Source: Hymenobacter sp. APR13
Lineage (GTDB): Bacteria; Bacteroidota; Bacteroidia; Cytophagales; Hymenobacteraceae
DNA: 64,000 bases
NCBI RefSeq assembly: GCF_000737515.1
Contig: NZ_CP006587.1
Coordinates: 3,095,001 to 3,159,000 of the forward strand
Direction: 5' to 3'
Below are positions 34,324-44,791 of the stretch, piece after piece. The notes under the pieces were generated by a model. The model was not told the origin of the DNA and searched no databases. It saw only the letters and a program-made list of their open reading frames with translations. Each line of letters opens with the position of its first letter. Within the stretch, counting starts at the first letter, position 1. The position numbers and the translations under genes were made by a program.

Positions 34324-34340
34324 AAGGGCAGTGGCTTCCA

Positions 34341-36890
34341 CTACATCGGGTCCACATCGGCCACGAAGCGGGCTTGCTTGTAGTCCTTCTGGTCACGGAT
34401 TAGGTTGATGGCGTCCAGGATGTCGGCTTTGGCGGCCCGGAGCACCGTATGCTCGCGGCTGAGCTTGATGGTGATTTCCTGCAGGTAGAAGTTGCGGATG
34501 CGGAAGATGTAGGGCGCTTCGGGGCCCAGCACGGCCTCGCGGCCCAGGCGCTCCACCAGCTCGCCGGTGAGCAGGATGGCGGCCCGCTCGCACAGCAGTT
34601 GGTCCATGTGCTTGACCGTGAGCCGGATAATGCGCATGAACGGCGGGTAGCCATGCTCGCGCCGCTGCAGGATTTCGTATTCGTAGAACTCCAGGTAGTC
34701 GTTGCGGATCACCTTGTCGAAAATCACCTGCTGCGGGTCGGCGGTCTGGATGATGACCTTGCCTTTTTTGCCCTTGCGGCCCGCGCGCCCGCTCACCTGC
34801 ACAAACATCTGGAAGGCCCGCTCGTGCGCCCGGAAATCGGGGTAGTGAATGATGCTGTCGGCGTTGATGATGCCTACCAGGCTCACGTTGGCGAAATCGA
34901 GGCCCTTGGTTACCATCTGGGTGCCCACCAGCACGTTGGTGGCCTGCTGCTCGAAGTCGGAAATGATCTGCTGGTAGGAGTTTTTGGCGCGGGTGGTATC
35001 GAGGTCCATGCGCTGCACGTTGGCTTGGGGCAGCATCACCTTCAGGTCGTCCTCAATCTTCTCGGTGCCGAAGCCCACGGTTTTGATATTGCGCGAGCCG
35101 CAGGCCGGGCACTGCACCGGCATCCGGTCATGGTGGCCGCAGTAGTGACAGCGCAGCTCATGGGCCTGCTTGTGGTAGCTGAGGCTCACGGCGCAGTTGG
35201 TGCACTTCGGAATCCAGCCACAGTCCAGGCAGTTGATGAAAGGGGCGTAGCCGCGGCGGTTCTGGAACAGAATCACCTGCTCTTTCTGGGCAAGCTTGCT
35301 TTCCATTTCCGCCATCAGCTCGGGCGTGAAGTGGTTGAGCAGGGTTTTGGCTTCGCGGGCCTTGCGGGTGTCTACCAGCTCAATTTCGGGCAGGCCGGCC
35401 TCGCCGTAGCGCTTGGTGAGGCTCACGAGGCCGTAGCGGCCGGTGCGGGTCTGGTAGTAGGTTTCCACCGACGGCGTGGCTGAGCCCAGCAGGGTTTTGG
35501 CGCCCTGGAAGTTGGCCATCATCAAAGCCACCTCGCGGGCGTTGTAGCGCGGGGCGGGGTCGTACTGCTTGTAGCTGCTTTCGTGCTCTTCATCCACAAT
35601 CAGCAGCGCCAGGTTGTCGAAGGGCAGAAACACCGAGGAGCGCACGCCCACCACCACCTGGAAGCGGCCCGACAGCACGCCGTTCCACACTTCCACCCGC
35701 TCGTTGTCGGAGAACTTGGAGTGGTACACGCCCAGCCGCGAGCCGAACACGCGCATCAGGCGGGTTACAATCTGGGCCGTGAGGGCAATTTCGGGCAGCA
35801 GGTACAGCACCTGCCCGCCGCCGTCCAGCGCCTGCCGGATCAGCTCGATGTAGATTTCCGTCTTGCCCGCGCCCGTCACGCCGTGCAGCAGCACAATGTC
35901 CTTGGTGTTGAACTGGTCGAGAATGTCGTCGTGGGCCGCCTGCTGGGTTTCGCTGAGGCGGAAGTGCATATTGGCCTCCGTGGCATCGTCCAAGGGAAAC
36001 CGCGACACAATCACATCAAACTGCTCCAGCACGCCGTTTTTGATGAGCGTATTCACCGCCGACGGCGACAGGTGCGGCGCCGACGACAAGTAGGCCTTCT
36101 CGATGCCGTTGTGGTTGGCGTGCTCGTTCTGGTACACGGGCACCTTCTGCAGGTAGCGCATCAGCACGTCGAGCTGCTTGGCGCGGCTGGCCAGCTGCGC
36201 AAACAGGCCTTCCAGCGCGGCCTCGGCCACGTAGTGATGGGCCAGCCGCACCTTCTTCACCACCTTCGGCGAGTATTTATCGGCCAGGTGCTCGAACAGG
36301 AAGATGGTTTCCTTGTGCATCAGACTCTTGATGACCTTATGGAAGGACGCAATGCCCAGCACGTCGCCCACTTCCGTGAACGTCATCGACTTGCCTTCCT
36401 CGCCGTCCAGCAGGGCTGCCACTACTTTCTGCTCCTGCTCGCTGAGCGGGTAGCGGTCGGCCTCGTCGGTGTTTAGCCACACCGGATGCAGCTGCACGCG
36501 GCTCTCGGAGTTGAGCTTGAGGGCGGCCGGCAGCGCGGCGTTTATCACCTCGCCCAGGGTGCAGAGGTAGTAGTCGGCCATCCAGCGGAACAGCTTGAGC
36601 TGCGGCTGGGTCACGACAGGTGTTTCGTCGATGAACTCCAGGATGTACTTGGCCTGGTAGTCTTTGGGCGGCGTTTCGTGCACGGCCGCCACAATGCAGC
36701 TCAGGGTGCGCTTGGCCCCAAACTGCACAATCACGCGCCCGCCAATCACGACCTGGTCGTTCAGCTCGAAGGGCACGCGGTAGGTATAGAGCTTGGGCAG
36801 CGGCAGCGGCAGAATCACGTCGGCGAAGAGCGTAACCCGGTCGGCGGCCGGCTCCGGCTGCGGCTGAACAAAGTCGAACGTAAGGCTCAA
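34341..36890 (-). CDS. priA: Primosomal protein N' (replication-restart helicase PriA)
   Basis: A 3'-5' DNA helicase that recognises stalled forks and reloads the replisome. 849 residues. The N-terminal DNA-binding domain (about 18-120, DVILPLPLPKLYTYRVP) is followed by the helicase core: Walker A GVTGAGKTEIY, Walker B LIVDEEHESSYKQYDPAPRY, GSATPSVETY, and the C-terminal GTQMVTKGLDFANV and VSGRAGRKGK. Eight zinc-binding cysteines occur in CLDCGWIPKCTNC and CHYC / CPACGS. A TACCTTTC (36911-36918) may be its promoter. Convergent with the lipoprotein gene at 33721. Confidence 0.96.
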   Translation of the reverse strand: MSLTFDFVQPQPEPAADRVTLFADVILPLPLPKLYTYRVPFELNDQVVIGGRVIVQFGAKRTLSCIVAAVHETPPKDYQAKYILEFIDETPVVTQPQLKLFRWMADYYLCTLGEVINAALPAALKLNSESRVQLHPVWLNTDEADRYPLSEQEQKVVAALLDGEEGKSMTFTEVGDVLGIASFHKVIKSLMHKETIFLFEHLADKYSPKVVKKVRLAHHYVAEAALEGLFAQLASRAKQLDVLMRYLQKVPVYQNEHANHNGIEKAYLSSAPHLSPSAVNTLIKNGVLEQFDVIVSRFPLDDATEANMHFRLSETQQAAHDDILDQFNTKDIVLLHGVTGAGKTEIYIELIRQALDGGGQVLYLLPEIALTAQIVTRLMRVFGSRLGVYHSKFSDNERVEVWNGVLSGRFQVVVGVRSSVFLPFDNLALLIVDEEHESSYKQYDPAPRYNAREVALMMANFQGAKTLLGSATPSVETYYQTRTGRYGLVSLTKRYGEAGLPEIELVDTRKAREAKTLLNHFTPELMAEMESKLAQKEQVILFQNRRGYAPFINCLDCGWIPKCTNCAVSLSYHKQAHELRCHYCGHHDRMPVQCPACGSRNIKTVGFGTEKIEDDLKVMLPQANVQRMDLDTTRAKNSYQQIISDFEQQATNVLVGTQMVTKGLDFANVSLVGIINADSIIHYPDFRAHERAFQMFVQVSGRAGRKGKKGKVIIQTADPQQVIFDKVIRNDYLEFYEYEILQRREHGYPPFMRIIRLTVKHMDQLLCERAAILLTGELVERLGREAVLGPEAPYIFRIRNFYLQEITIKLSREHTVLRAAKADILDAINLIRDQKDYKQARFVADVDPM

Positions 36891-36959
36891 AGGAAAATCA
36901 GTCAGAAAGCGAAAGGTAAAGATACACGCTAGCCCGGCGCGGTGCTGCAGAAGTTCGCG

Positions 36960-38990
<2,031 letters not shown>

Positions 38991-39007
38991 GAGCAGGAGA
39001 GGAAGTG

Positions 39008-39040
39008 AAAAACAAAACCCGGCCGCTGGGGGCCGGGTTT
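39008..39040 (-). terminator. Intrinsic terminator of the GSCFA gene
   Basis: On the minus strand AAACCCGGCC pairs with GGCCGGGTTT and is followed by TGTTTTT, 15 bases after the stop codon at 39055. Confidence 0.8.
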
Positions 39041-39054
39041 CGAATTACAAAGGA

Positions 39055-41568
39055 TTAAGCATTTTCCGGCGGAGTATCCGGTTTGGCAGGCTTCTTACGC
39101 GGTGGCCGGGCGGGCTTGTCGGCCGGTTCCGGTTTAGCGGCCGGGGCTACTTTCTTCGCTGGGGCGGCCTTCTTCGCCGCCGGGGCTTTCGGGGCCGTAG
39201 GCTTCTTGGCGGCTGCCTGCCGAGCTGGCTTAGCTGGCTTCGAAGCCGGGGCCGCTGGCGCCACGACTGCTTCCGTCACTGGTTCGGGGGCTTGCGGGGC
39301 GGCCGGTGCCGGCTTGGCCTTGCGTGGTGGCCGGGCCGCTTTGGGCTTGGTGGCTGATGGAGCGGCGGATTCCGGGGTTGCAGGGGCTTCCGCCGCAGCT
39401 TCCTGAGAAGGAGCTGCGGCGGCCGACACGTCCGGTGCCGGTACGGCGGCAGGAGTGACTTTGGCCTTGCGGGCTGGCGCCCGGCGTGCCTTGGGCACTG
39501 CTGCTATGGCCGCAGGGGCACTGCTGGTTGCTTCTGCGGCAGGCGCAGGCGTCCGTGCGGGTTCTGGTGCTTCTGCTGCCACAGGCGCTGCGGGAAGCGG
39601 CGAGAGGGCAGGAGCTGGAACAGCAGCAGAGCGGGCACTGAGAGTTGCCTTGCCGGATTCTGTCAGGCGGCCGGAAGCACCGGTGCCTACCGTTACCGGA
39701 ATGGCGGGCGCAGCTTTGGGCGCCGGCTCTGGTGCAGGAACTGATGCAGCAGGCTCAGGGCTTTCCGGCGCCGGCTCTCCGGCGTACAGTGGCTTTTGAC
39801 GCGCGCCGCCCCGATGTGGCTTCCGCAGCGCATCGGCGCGCTTTTCGCTGGCCGAGCGGCCCGTGCGCGCCGGACGTTGCGCAGCATCAGCTTCCTCAGG
39901 CTCCTGGTTTGTAGCGGGTGCCGTGGCTTCAGTCAGCTGGATGGCTGGCTGCTCCTGGGGCACGGCAGCACTGGTAGGGGCTGGCTCAATGCTGGTGGGT
40001 TCAGTGGCGGCCGCCGGAAGCAACTCCTCTGGAGCGTCTACGGTCACCATGGCCTCGGTATTGTCGGTGGCCTGCGCGGCATTCTGGCCTCGGCCTCGTC
40101 CACGGCGCGAGTTGCGTTTCCGCCGCTCGAGTGCCGTTTGCGGTGCCATTTCCGGGTCGGCCATAACCGATACTGCCGGGGCCGCGGGAAGTGGGGTAGG
40201 GGCTACTGCCTGCTCAGCTGGTAGCGCACTGCCTTCGGCGGCGGCCAACTCTGCGGCCAGGCGGGCGGCATGCTTCTTCTTGTTGCGTTTGGCGCCACCG
40301 CGGCTCCGGCGCTTCTTCTTTGGCGCAAGGGCATCCAGCACGTCGGCAGCATCCGATTCAGCTGTGGCGGCATCGTCGTCTTCTGCGTCCTCGTCGTCTA
40401 CCGCCAGCACATCCGGGGCAGCGGTATCGTCACCCCGAACAGACTCGAATTCCTCGAACTCTTCCACTTCCTCGGCCGCTACGGGCGCGGGTGCCGCTGC
40501 CTGAGCTCTTGCCGGCGCAGCGTATGCGCCAATGTCAATCCGCTCCTCGCCGTCGTCTTCCAGCTCCGGCTCGGGCTTGGCCACGGGCAACGGCAGATTC
40601 TGCAGTTGATGGCGCACTTCCAGCAGCTCCATCCGCACATCGGTTTGCGAAGCCAGACGCTCCAGCTTGGCCAGCGTGCTTTCCAGGAACTGGCGATGCT
40701 CCGGCGCGGCTGCGTGCAGCGGACGGTGGCTGAGGGCCTGGCGCACAGCCTCCCATTCCTTGCGGAAGCGGCCGAAGCCCGCATCAAAGTAGGTGCGGGC
40801 AAACCGCTCCCAGATGTAGTCTTCCGCCACCTTCGATGGGTGCAGCATATCTTCCGCGTAGAAGCGGTAGTCGCGCAGATCGTCCAGCAGCAGCTCGTAG
40901 GCCGGGAAGTACGATACGTCGGGCAGCAACTCGCTCAGGTAGTGGCAGGCCACCCGCAGCACCGATTTACTTACGGCGTTCAGCGGCAGCGTATCCTTGG
41001 CGTGGCGCACCGGGCTTACCGTCAGCACAAAGCGCAGCTTCGGATTGTGCAGCCGCAGGTAGGCGTGCGTTTCCGCTACTGTATTGATGATTTCATCCGG
41101 CGTCAGAAGCTCTTTCTCGAACTTCTCGGCGGGTAGCTTGTGGCAGTTGCTCACCAGCTCGCCGGTTTCCTTGTAGCGGTACACCCACGCCGAGCCCAGC
41201 GTCAGCACCACCACATCGGCGGTGGCCACAAATACGCCCGTATCGCGCAGTAGCTGCTGGGTTTGCTGCAGCAGCTCCACCGGCGAGTCGGCGCCGTGCG
41301 TGGCGTGCAGGTCGAGGCTCTGCCAGCGGCCCCGGGCCTCTACCACGTGCTGCTGCCAGTCCTGCTCTTCGCCCGCGGCGGCGCGCAGCAGGCGGCAGGC
41401 GGCCAGCGGATTGAAAACGGTGCCAAACGGGTTAACCAGCGTCGCCACCTTGTCGGCAGCGAGGCGCGAGCCAATGCTGTCGGAAAAGCAGGAGCCGATA
41501 GTCAGCACGCGCGCGGAGAGCGGCAGCTGCTGCGGGTGCGGAGTAAGCGGTAATTCAGTGCGAAACAT
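39055..41568 (-). CDS. GSCFA-domain protein with a long histone-H1-like Ala/Pro/Lys tail
   Basis: 837 residues. Residues 1 to about 300 form the GSCFA domain (SGNH-hydrolase relative), with the name-giving RVLTIGSCFSDSIGSRLA near 27-44, VVLTLGSAWVYRY, and the final DMLHPSKVAEDYIWERFA. Residues from about 330 are low-complexity: an acidic stretch (EEVEEFEEFESV), a basic block KKKRRSRGGAKRNKKKHAAR near 430, then several hundred Ala/Pro-rich residues ending in PAAKKAAPAKKVAPAAK units like bacterial H1 homologues. The ATG at 41568 is 4 bases from a TATCTTTT element. Typical GSCFA proteins stop at about 320 residues. Function unknown. Confidence 0.85.
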   Translation of the reverse strand: MFRTELPLTPHPQQLPLSARVLTIGSCFSDSIGSRLAADKVATLVNPFGTVFNPLAACRLLRAAAGEEQDWQQHVVEARGRWQSLDLHATHGADSPVELLQQTQQLLRDTGVFVATADVVVLTLGSAWVYRYKETGELVSNCHKLPAEKFEKELLTPDEIINTVAETHAYLRLHNPKLRFVLTVSPVRHAKDTLPLNAVSKSVLRVACHYLSELLPDVSYFPAYELLLDDLRDYRFYAEDMLHPSKVAEDYIWERFARTYFDAGFGRFRKEWEAVRQALSHRPLHAAAPEHRQFLESTLAKLERLASQTDVRMELLEVRHQLQNLPLPVAKPEPELEDDGEERIDIGAYAAPARAQAAAPAPVAAEEVEEFEEFESVRGDDTAAPDVLAVDDEDAEDDDAATAESDAADVLDALAPKKKRRSRGGAKRNKKKHAARLAAELAAAEGSALPAEQAVAPTPLPAAPAVSVMADPEMAPQTALERRKRNSRRGRGRGQNAAQATDNTEAMVTVDAPEELLPAAATEPTSIEPAPTSAAVPQEQPAIQLTEATAPATNQEPEEADAAQRPARTGRSASEKRADALRKPHRGGARQKPLYAGEPAPESPEPAASVPAPEPAPKAAPAIPVTVGTGASGRLTESGKATLSARSAAVPAPALSPLPAAPVAAEAPEPARTPAPAAEATSSAPAAIAAVPKARRAPARKAKVTPAAVPAPDVSAAAAPSQEAAAEAPATPESAAPSATKPKAARPPRKAKPAPAAPQAPEPVTEAVVAPAAPASKPAKPARQAAAKKPTAPKAPAAKKAAPAKKVAPAAKPEPADKPARPPRKKPAKPDTPPENA

Positions 41569-41572
41569 TCCT

Positions 41573-41580
41573 AAAAGATA
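41573..41580 (-). promoter_or_regulatory. Possible -7 element of the GSCFA gene
   Basis: Minus-strand TATCTTTT (one base off TAnnTTTG), ending 4 bases before the ATG at 41568, which again implies a leaderless message. Confidence 0.45.
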
Positions 41581-41692
41581 CGGCCAAAACAAGCCAACGG
41601 ACGGGCAACCTACTCAACATCGTGCGTTCAACCAAACACGCTGCTCCCGGAGCCATGTTCCTGCAGGGAAAGCAGGCAGTGCCGAAGCAGGT

Positions 41693-41733
41693 AAAAAAAA
41701 GGCCCGACTGTGCAAACAGCCGGGCCTTTCTTC
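41693..41733 (-). terminator. Intrinsic terminator of the rpsF-rpsR-rplI operon
   Basis: On the minus strand AAAGGCCCGGCTGT and ACAGTCGGGCCTTT form a 14-base stem with one mismatch, followed by eight T, just after the rplI stop. Confidence 0.85.
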
Positions 41734-41745
41734 AAGAGAATGAGC

Positions 41746-42189
41746 TTATTCAGCTACCACGTTGAAACGCACTTTGTGCTTCACTTCGCGGTGCAGGTCC
41801 ACCGTAGCGGTGTACTCGCCTACCGAGCCGGGCTCCTGGTCGAAGGAGAGACGCTTGCGCTCTACGTCGATACCTTTAGCCTTCAGGGCGTCGGCCAGCT
41901 GCAGCGTGGTTACGCGGCCGAAGATTTTGCCGCTCTCACCTACTTTGGCTGGGATGTCCAGAACTACGTCACCGATTTTGTCGGCAATAGCCTGAGCGTC
42001 GCCTTTCACTTTGTCGGCTTTGTGAGCAGCCTGACGGATGTTTTCAGCAACGATTTTCTTGTTGGTCTTGTCGGCCAGGATAGCCAGACCCTGCGGGAGC
42101 AGGTAGTTGCGACCGAAGCCGGGCTTCACCGTTACGGTGTCGTTCTTGTAGCCCAGGCCCTTTACGTCGTCTTTCAGAATTACTTCCAT
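41746..42189 (-). CDS. rplI: 50S ribosomal protein L9
   Basis: 147 residues, standard length. The N-terminus MEVILKDDVKGLGYKNDTV and VKPGFGRNYLLPQGLA are the L9 signature; a long helix and the C-terminal domain (VTTLQLADALKAKGIDVERK) follow. L9 binds 23S rRNA near the L1 stalk and affects reading-frame maintenance. It is the last gene of the rpsF-rpsR-rplI operon; its 5' leader includes an A/C-rich word-repeat arm. Confidence 0.98.
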   Translation of the reverse strand: MEVILKDDVKGLGYKNDTVTVKPGFGRNYLLPQGLAILADKTNKKIVAENIRQAAHKADKVKGDAQAIADKIGDVVLDIPAKVGESGKIFGRVTTLQLADALKAKGIDVERKRLSFDQEPGSVGEYTATVDLHREVKHKVRFNVVAE

Positions 42190-42284
42190 GTCTTTATAGA
42201 GTTGTTAGTTGCTGGTTGCTGGTTGTTAGTCACTGTGCAGGCACAAGACCGTTAACTGACAACTGACAACTAAACACTGACAAC
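42190..42284. repeat. Word-repeat palindrome inside the ribosomal-protein operon
   Basis: The left arm repeats GTTGTTAGTTGCTGGTTGCTGG and the right arm repeats its complement as AACTGACAACTGACAACTAA. The arms pair imperfectly over about 30 bases. It separates rpsR and rplI; on the mRNA the A/C-rich arm stands before the rplI start. Confidence 0.75.
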
Positions 42285-42536
42285 TTATTTCAACGAGTCG
42301 GTTACGTAAGGCATCAGGGCGAGGTGGCGAGCCTTGGCCACAGCCTGAGCTACCTTGCGCTGGAACTTGAGGCTGGTGCCCGTGATACGGCGGGGCAGAA
42401 TGCGGCCCTGCTCGTTCACAAACTTCAGCAGGAAGTTCGGATCCTTGTAATCAACATACTTGATGCCGTTCTTCTTGAAGCGGCAATACTTCTTGCGGGT
42501 ATCCTGCTTGTGGATACGTTCGTTGGCGAGACTCAT
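42285..42536 (-). CDS. rpsR: 30S ribosomal protein S18
   Basis: 83 residues from ATG 42536: MSLANERIHKQDTRKKYCRF, then KKNGIKYVDYKDPNFLLKFV and GRILPRRITGTSLKFQRKVA, the S18 signature. It binds S6 on the platform of the small subunit. A TTG at 42557 would overlap the rpsF stop and add seven residues; the ATG 10 bases after that stop gives the usual N-terminus of this group. Confidence 0.97.
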   Translation of the reverse strand: MSLANERIHKQDTRKKYCRFKKNGIKYVDYKDPNFLLKFVNEQGRILPRRITGTSLKFQRKVAQAVAKARHLALMPYVTDSLK

Positions 42537-42546
42537 CTTCTTAGGC

Positions 42547-42921
42547 TTACTGGGCAACGGCTTCCGATTGTTTAGCTTTCTGCTGGTTCATTTCGCCCTT
42601 ACGACGACGCTCGGCGTAGGCTACTGCGTTTTTGTCCAGCACGGTGGTGAGGAAGCGGATGATCCGCTCGTCACGACGAAACGCGAGTTCCAGCGTGTCC
42701 ACAATGTTGCCCGAGCCAGTGAACTCCACAAGGAAGTAATAGCCGGTGTTTTTCTTCTGAATTGGGTACGCCAGTTTTTTGAGGCCCCAAGCTTCAGTGT
42801 TGATGATGTCGGCGCTATTTTCCTTAAGCACCTGCGAGAACTTCTCGACCGTCTCTTGCACTTGGCTCTCGTTCAGAACGGGAGTCAGAATGAAGACCGT
42901 CTCGTAATTTCTTACTTCCAT
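42547..42921 (-). CDS. rpsF: 30S ribosomal protein S6
   Basis: 124 residues. [20 protein letters not shown] begins the ferredoxin-like fold; [20 protein letters not shown] is the S6 signature. The Q/K-rich tail is of usual length. First gene of the rpsF-rpsR-rplI operon, with a promoter element 43 bases upstream. S6 and S18 form a dimer; in other bacteria the pair can bind its own leader for feedback, which could be tested here. Confidence 0.98.
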   Translation of the reverse strand: MEVRNYETVFILTPVLNESQVQETVEKFSQVLKENSADIINTEAWGLKKLAYPIQKKNTGYYFLVEFTGSGNIVDTLELAFRRDERIIRFLTTVLDKNAVAYAERRRKGEMNQQKAKQSEAVAQ

Positions 42922-42964
42922 TACGACGGGGTGAAATATGATGTGAAAAAAATCAATGAGCCGG

Positions 42965-42972
42965 CAAAGATA
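42965..42972 (-). promoter_or_regulatory. -7 promoter element of the rpsF operon
   Basis: Minus-strand TATCTTTG followed by CCGG, 43 bases before the rpsF ATG. Confidence 0.6.
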
Positions 42973-43225
42973 CGCTTTTTATCCTATTACCAGCACAGTC
43001 ATTTCAGAATATACCTGGCGGGCCGCAGAAGCCTAATAGCTTATTTATCAGCAGGCAAACCTTATGCGTAGGCAGTAGTTAACAAAAGCAGAGAAGGAAA
43101 GCCCTGAGTAGCAAGCCTGCATCACCTATATAGAGAGGAATCAGAATTCCTTTTAGAATGCTTCCAGACAAGCTTCGCAGGGCGAAAATTAGCCCGAACG
43201 GGTTTGTTCTCTGGGTTTCCCGACC

Positions 43226-43233
43226 TACATTTG
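43226..43233 (+). promoter_or_regulatory. -7 promoter element of the act-cox gene block
   Basis: TACATTTG, with a TTG at 43204-43206 as -33 (19-base spacer), 48 bases before the actA ATG. The bases TTTGTGGCCTTGA (43230-43242) are shared exactly with the susC promoter. Confidence 0.65.
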
Positions 43234-43281
43234 TGGCCTTGAAGCACCCCCCGCGTTTCTTTTTTCCAGTCAATTTGTGCT

Positions 43282-44637
43282 ATGAATAGCATCCGACTTC
43301 GTCCCCTTTCCCGCCTCTTTCTCGCTCTTTTCCTGACGTTTGCTGCCGTAGGTAACTCTTCGGCGCAGGATGTTGGGTCGGCCCCGGCCGTGAGCAAAGA
43401 AGGTGTGGCACCCGGCGCTACGGCTGCCGCCACTCCCGCCACGGCTACTGCCCCCGCTGCTGGCGGTGGTGATGCTGCCGCCATTGCCGCCGGCGATGCC
43501 CTTTTTAAAGGCAACTGCGCCCAGTGCCACGCCATCAACGACGTGGTGGTTGGTCCGGCTCTGGCCGGTATCACCAAGCGCCGTCCGGTATCCTGGTTGA
43601 TTCCATGGATCAAGAATTCCAGCAAAGTAGTAGCCAGCGGCGACGAGTACGCCGTGAAAATCTACAACCAGTACCAGAAGCAGCAGATGCCCAGCTTCCA
43701 GCTGAGCGACACGGAGATTACCTCGATTCTGGCCTACGTTACGGCTGAAGAAGGTAAAACTGCTGGCGCCCCTGGTGGTGCAACCGGCATCAAGCCCGGC
43801 GACGGCGACAAAGCCGCAGTTGACGGCACGGACGCTGCCAATGGCGAAGCCGGCGGTGGCAAATACATGGATATCCTGCTCATCGTACTGGTAGTGGTGC
43901 TGATTGTGCTGGTGGTAACGCTGGTTATCATTGCCAACATTATGAAGGACGTGCTCCGCGGCCGCAAAGACCTCGACGGTCGCGACGTGGAAGTGCTGGA
44001 GCAGCGCACCGATTGGAGCAAGCTCTACAAGTCGCCGGTACTGCGCGGCATTGCCGGTGTGGTATTCGTGCTGGCTATCCTCTATACTTCGGTACAGGGT
44101 GCCATGGGTGTGGGCCTGACCCAGGGCTACCAGCCTACCCAGCCAATTGCCTTCTCGCACAAACTGCACGCCGGTGAAAACCAGATCAACTGCGCTTACT
44201 GCCACACCTCGGTGTACAAGAGCAAGTCGGCTAACATTCCTTCGGCCAACATCTGCATGAACTGCCACTCGCAGATCAAGACGGAGTCGCCCGAAATCAA
44301 GAAGATCTACCGCGCTATTGAGCGCAAGCAGCCTATCCAGTGGGTGCGTGTGCACAACCTGCCCGATCTGGCGTACTTCAACCACTCGCAGCACACGCAA
44401 GTGGGTGGTATCGAGTGCCAGACCTGCCACGGTCCGATCCAGAACATGGAAGTAGTGTATCAGTACTCGGCCCTGACCATGGGCTGGTGCATCAACTGCC
44501 ACCGCGAAACTCCGCTCAACACGAAGGGCAACGGCTACTACAACAACCTGGTGAAGCTGCACGACAGCGCCAATGGTGCCGCTCCTTTCACGGTGTCGTC
44601 GAACGGCGGCACGGAGTGCTCGAAGTGCCACTATTAA
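43282..44637 (+). CDS. actA: Alternative complex III subunit ActA with fused N-terminal monoheme cytochrome c
   Basis: 451 residues. Signal peptide, an A/P/G-rich linker, then a class I cytochrome c domain with CAQCH (79-83) and PALAGI. A TM helix at about 200-222 and a second at about 255-275 precede the pentaheme ActA part with CAYCH, CMNCH, CQTCH, CINCH and CSKCH, the last one ending the protein. ACIII oxidises menaquinol and passes electrons through these hemes to the oxidase. In the families I know ActA has five hemes and the single heme is on ActE; here six motifs are in ActA and ActE has its own. First gene of the operon. Confidence 0.92.
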   Translation: MNSIRLRPLSRLFLALFLTFAAVGNSSAQDVGSAPAVSKEGVAPGATAAATPATATAPAAGGGDAAAIAAGDALFKGNCAQCHAINDVVVGPALAGITKRRPVSWLIPWIKNSSKVVASGDEYAVKIYNQYQKQQMPSFQLSDTEITSILAYVTAEEGKTAGAPGGATGIKPGDGDKAAVDGTDAANGEAGGGKYMDILLIVLVVVLIVLVVTLVIIANIMKDVLRGRKDLDGRDVEVLEQRTDWSKLYKSPVLRGIAGVVFVLAILYTSVQGAMGVGLTQGYQPTQPIAFSHKLHAGENQINCAYCHTSVYKSKSANIPSANICMNCHSQIKTESPEIKKIYRAIERKQPIQWVRVHNLPDLAYFNHSQHTQVGGIECQTCHGPIQNMEVVYQYSALTMGWCINCHRETPLNTKGNGYYNNLVKLHDSANGAAPFTVSSNGGTECSKCHY

Positions 44638-44791
44638 TCGCCTGACTGAATCCTGCGCCGCCGGAAAGCTTATCTTCCCGGCAGCGCAGGATTCTCCGCC
44701 GAAACGCCCTTAAAAAAAGCCTTCAACTTGCCGGCGGCGCCGACTCAGAAAACCCGGCCCGCGCCCGCAAGACCCTAAGTCCCCATAACAA

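Larger units (their letters stand above)
42922..43281. other. Divergent intergenic region between rpsF and actA
   Basis: About 360 bases without a coding frame. It carries the rpsF -7 element (42965-42972) and the actA -7 element (43226-43233). The middle (about 42980-43200) is AT-richer than its surroundings and shows no clear repeat or hairpin. Confidence 0.6.
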
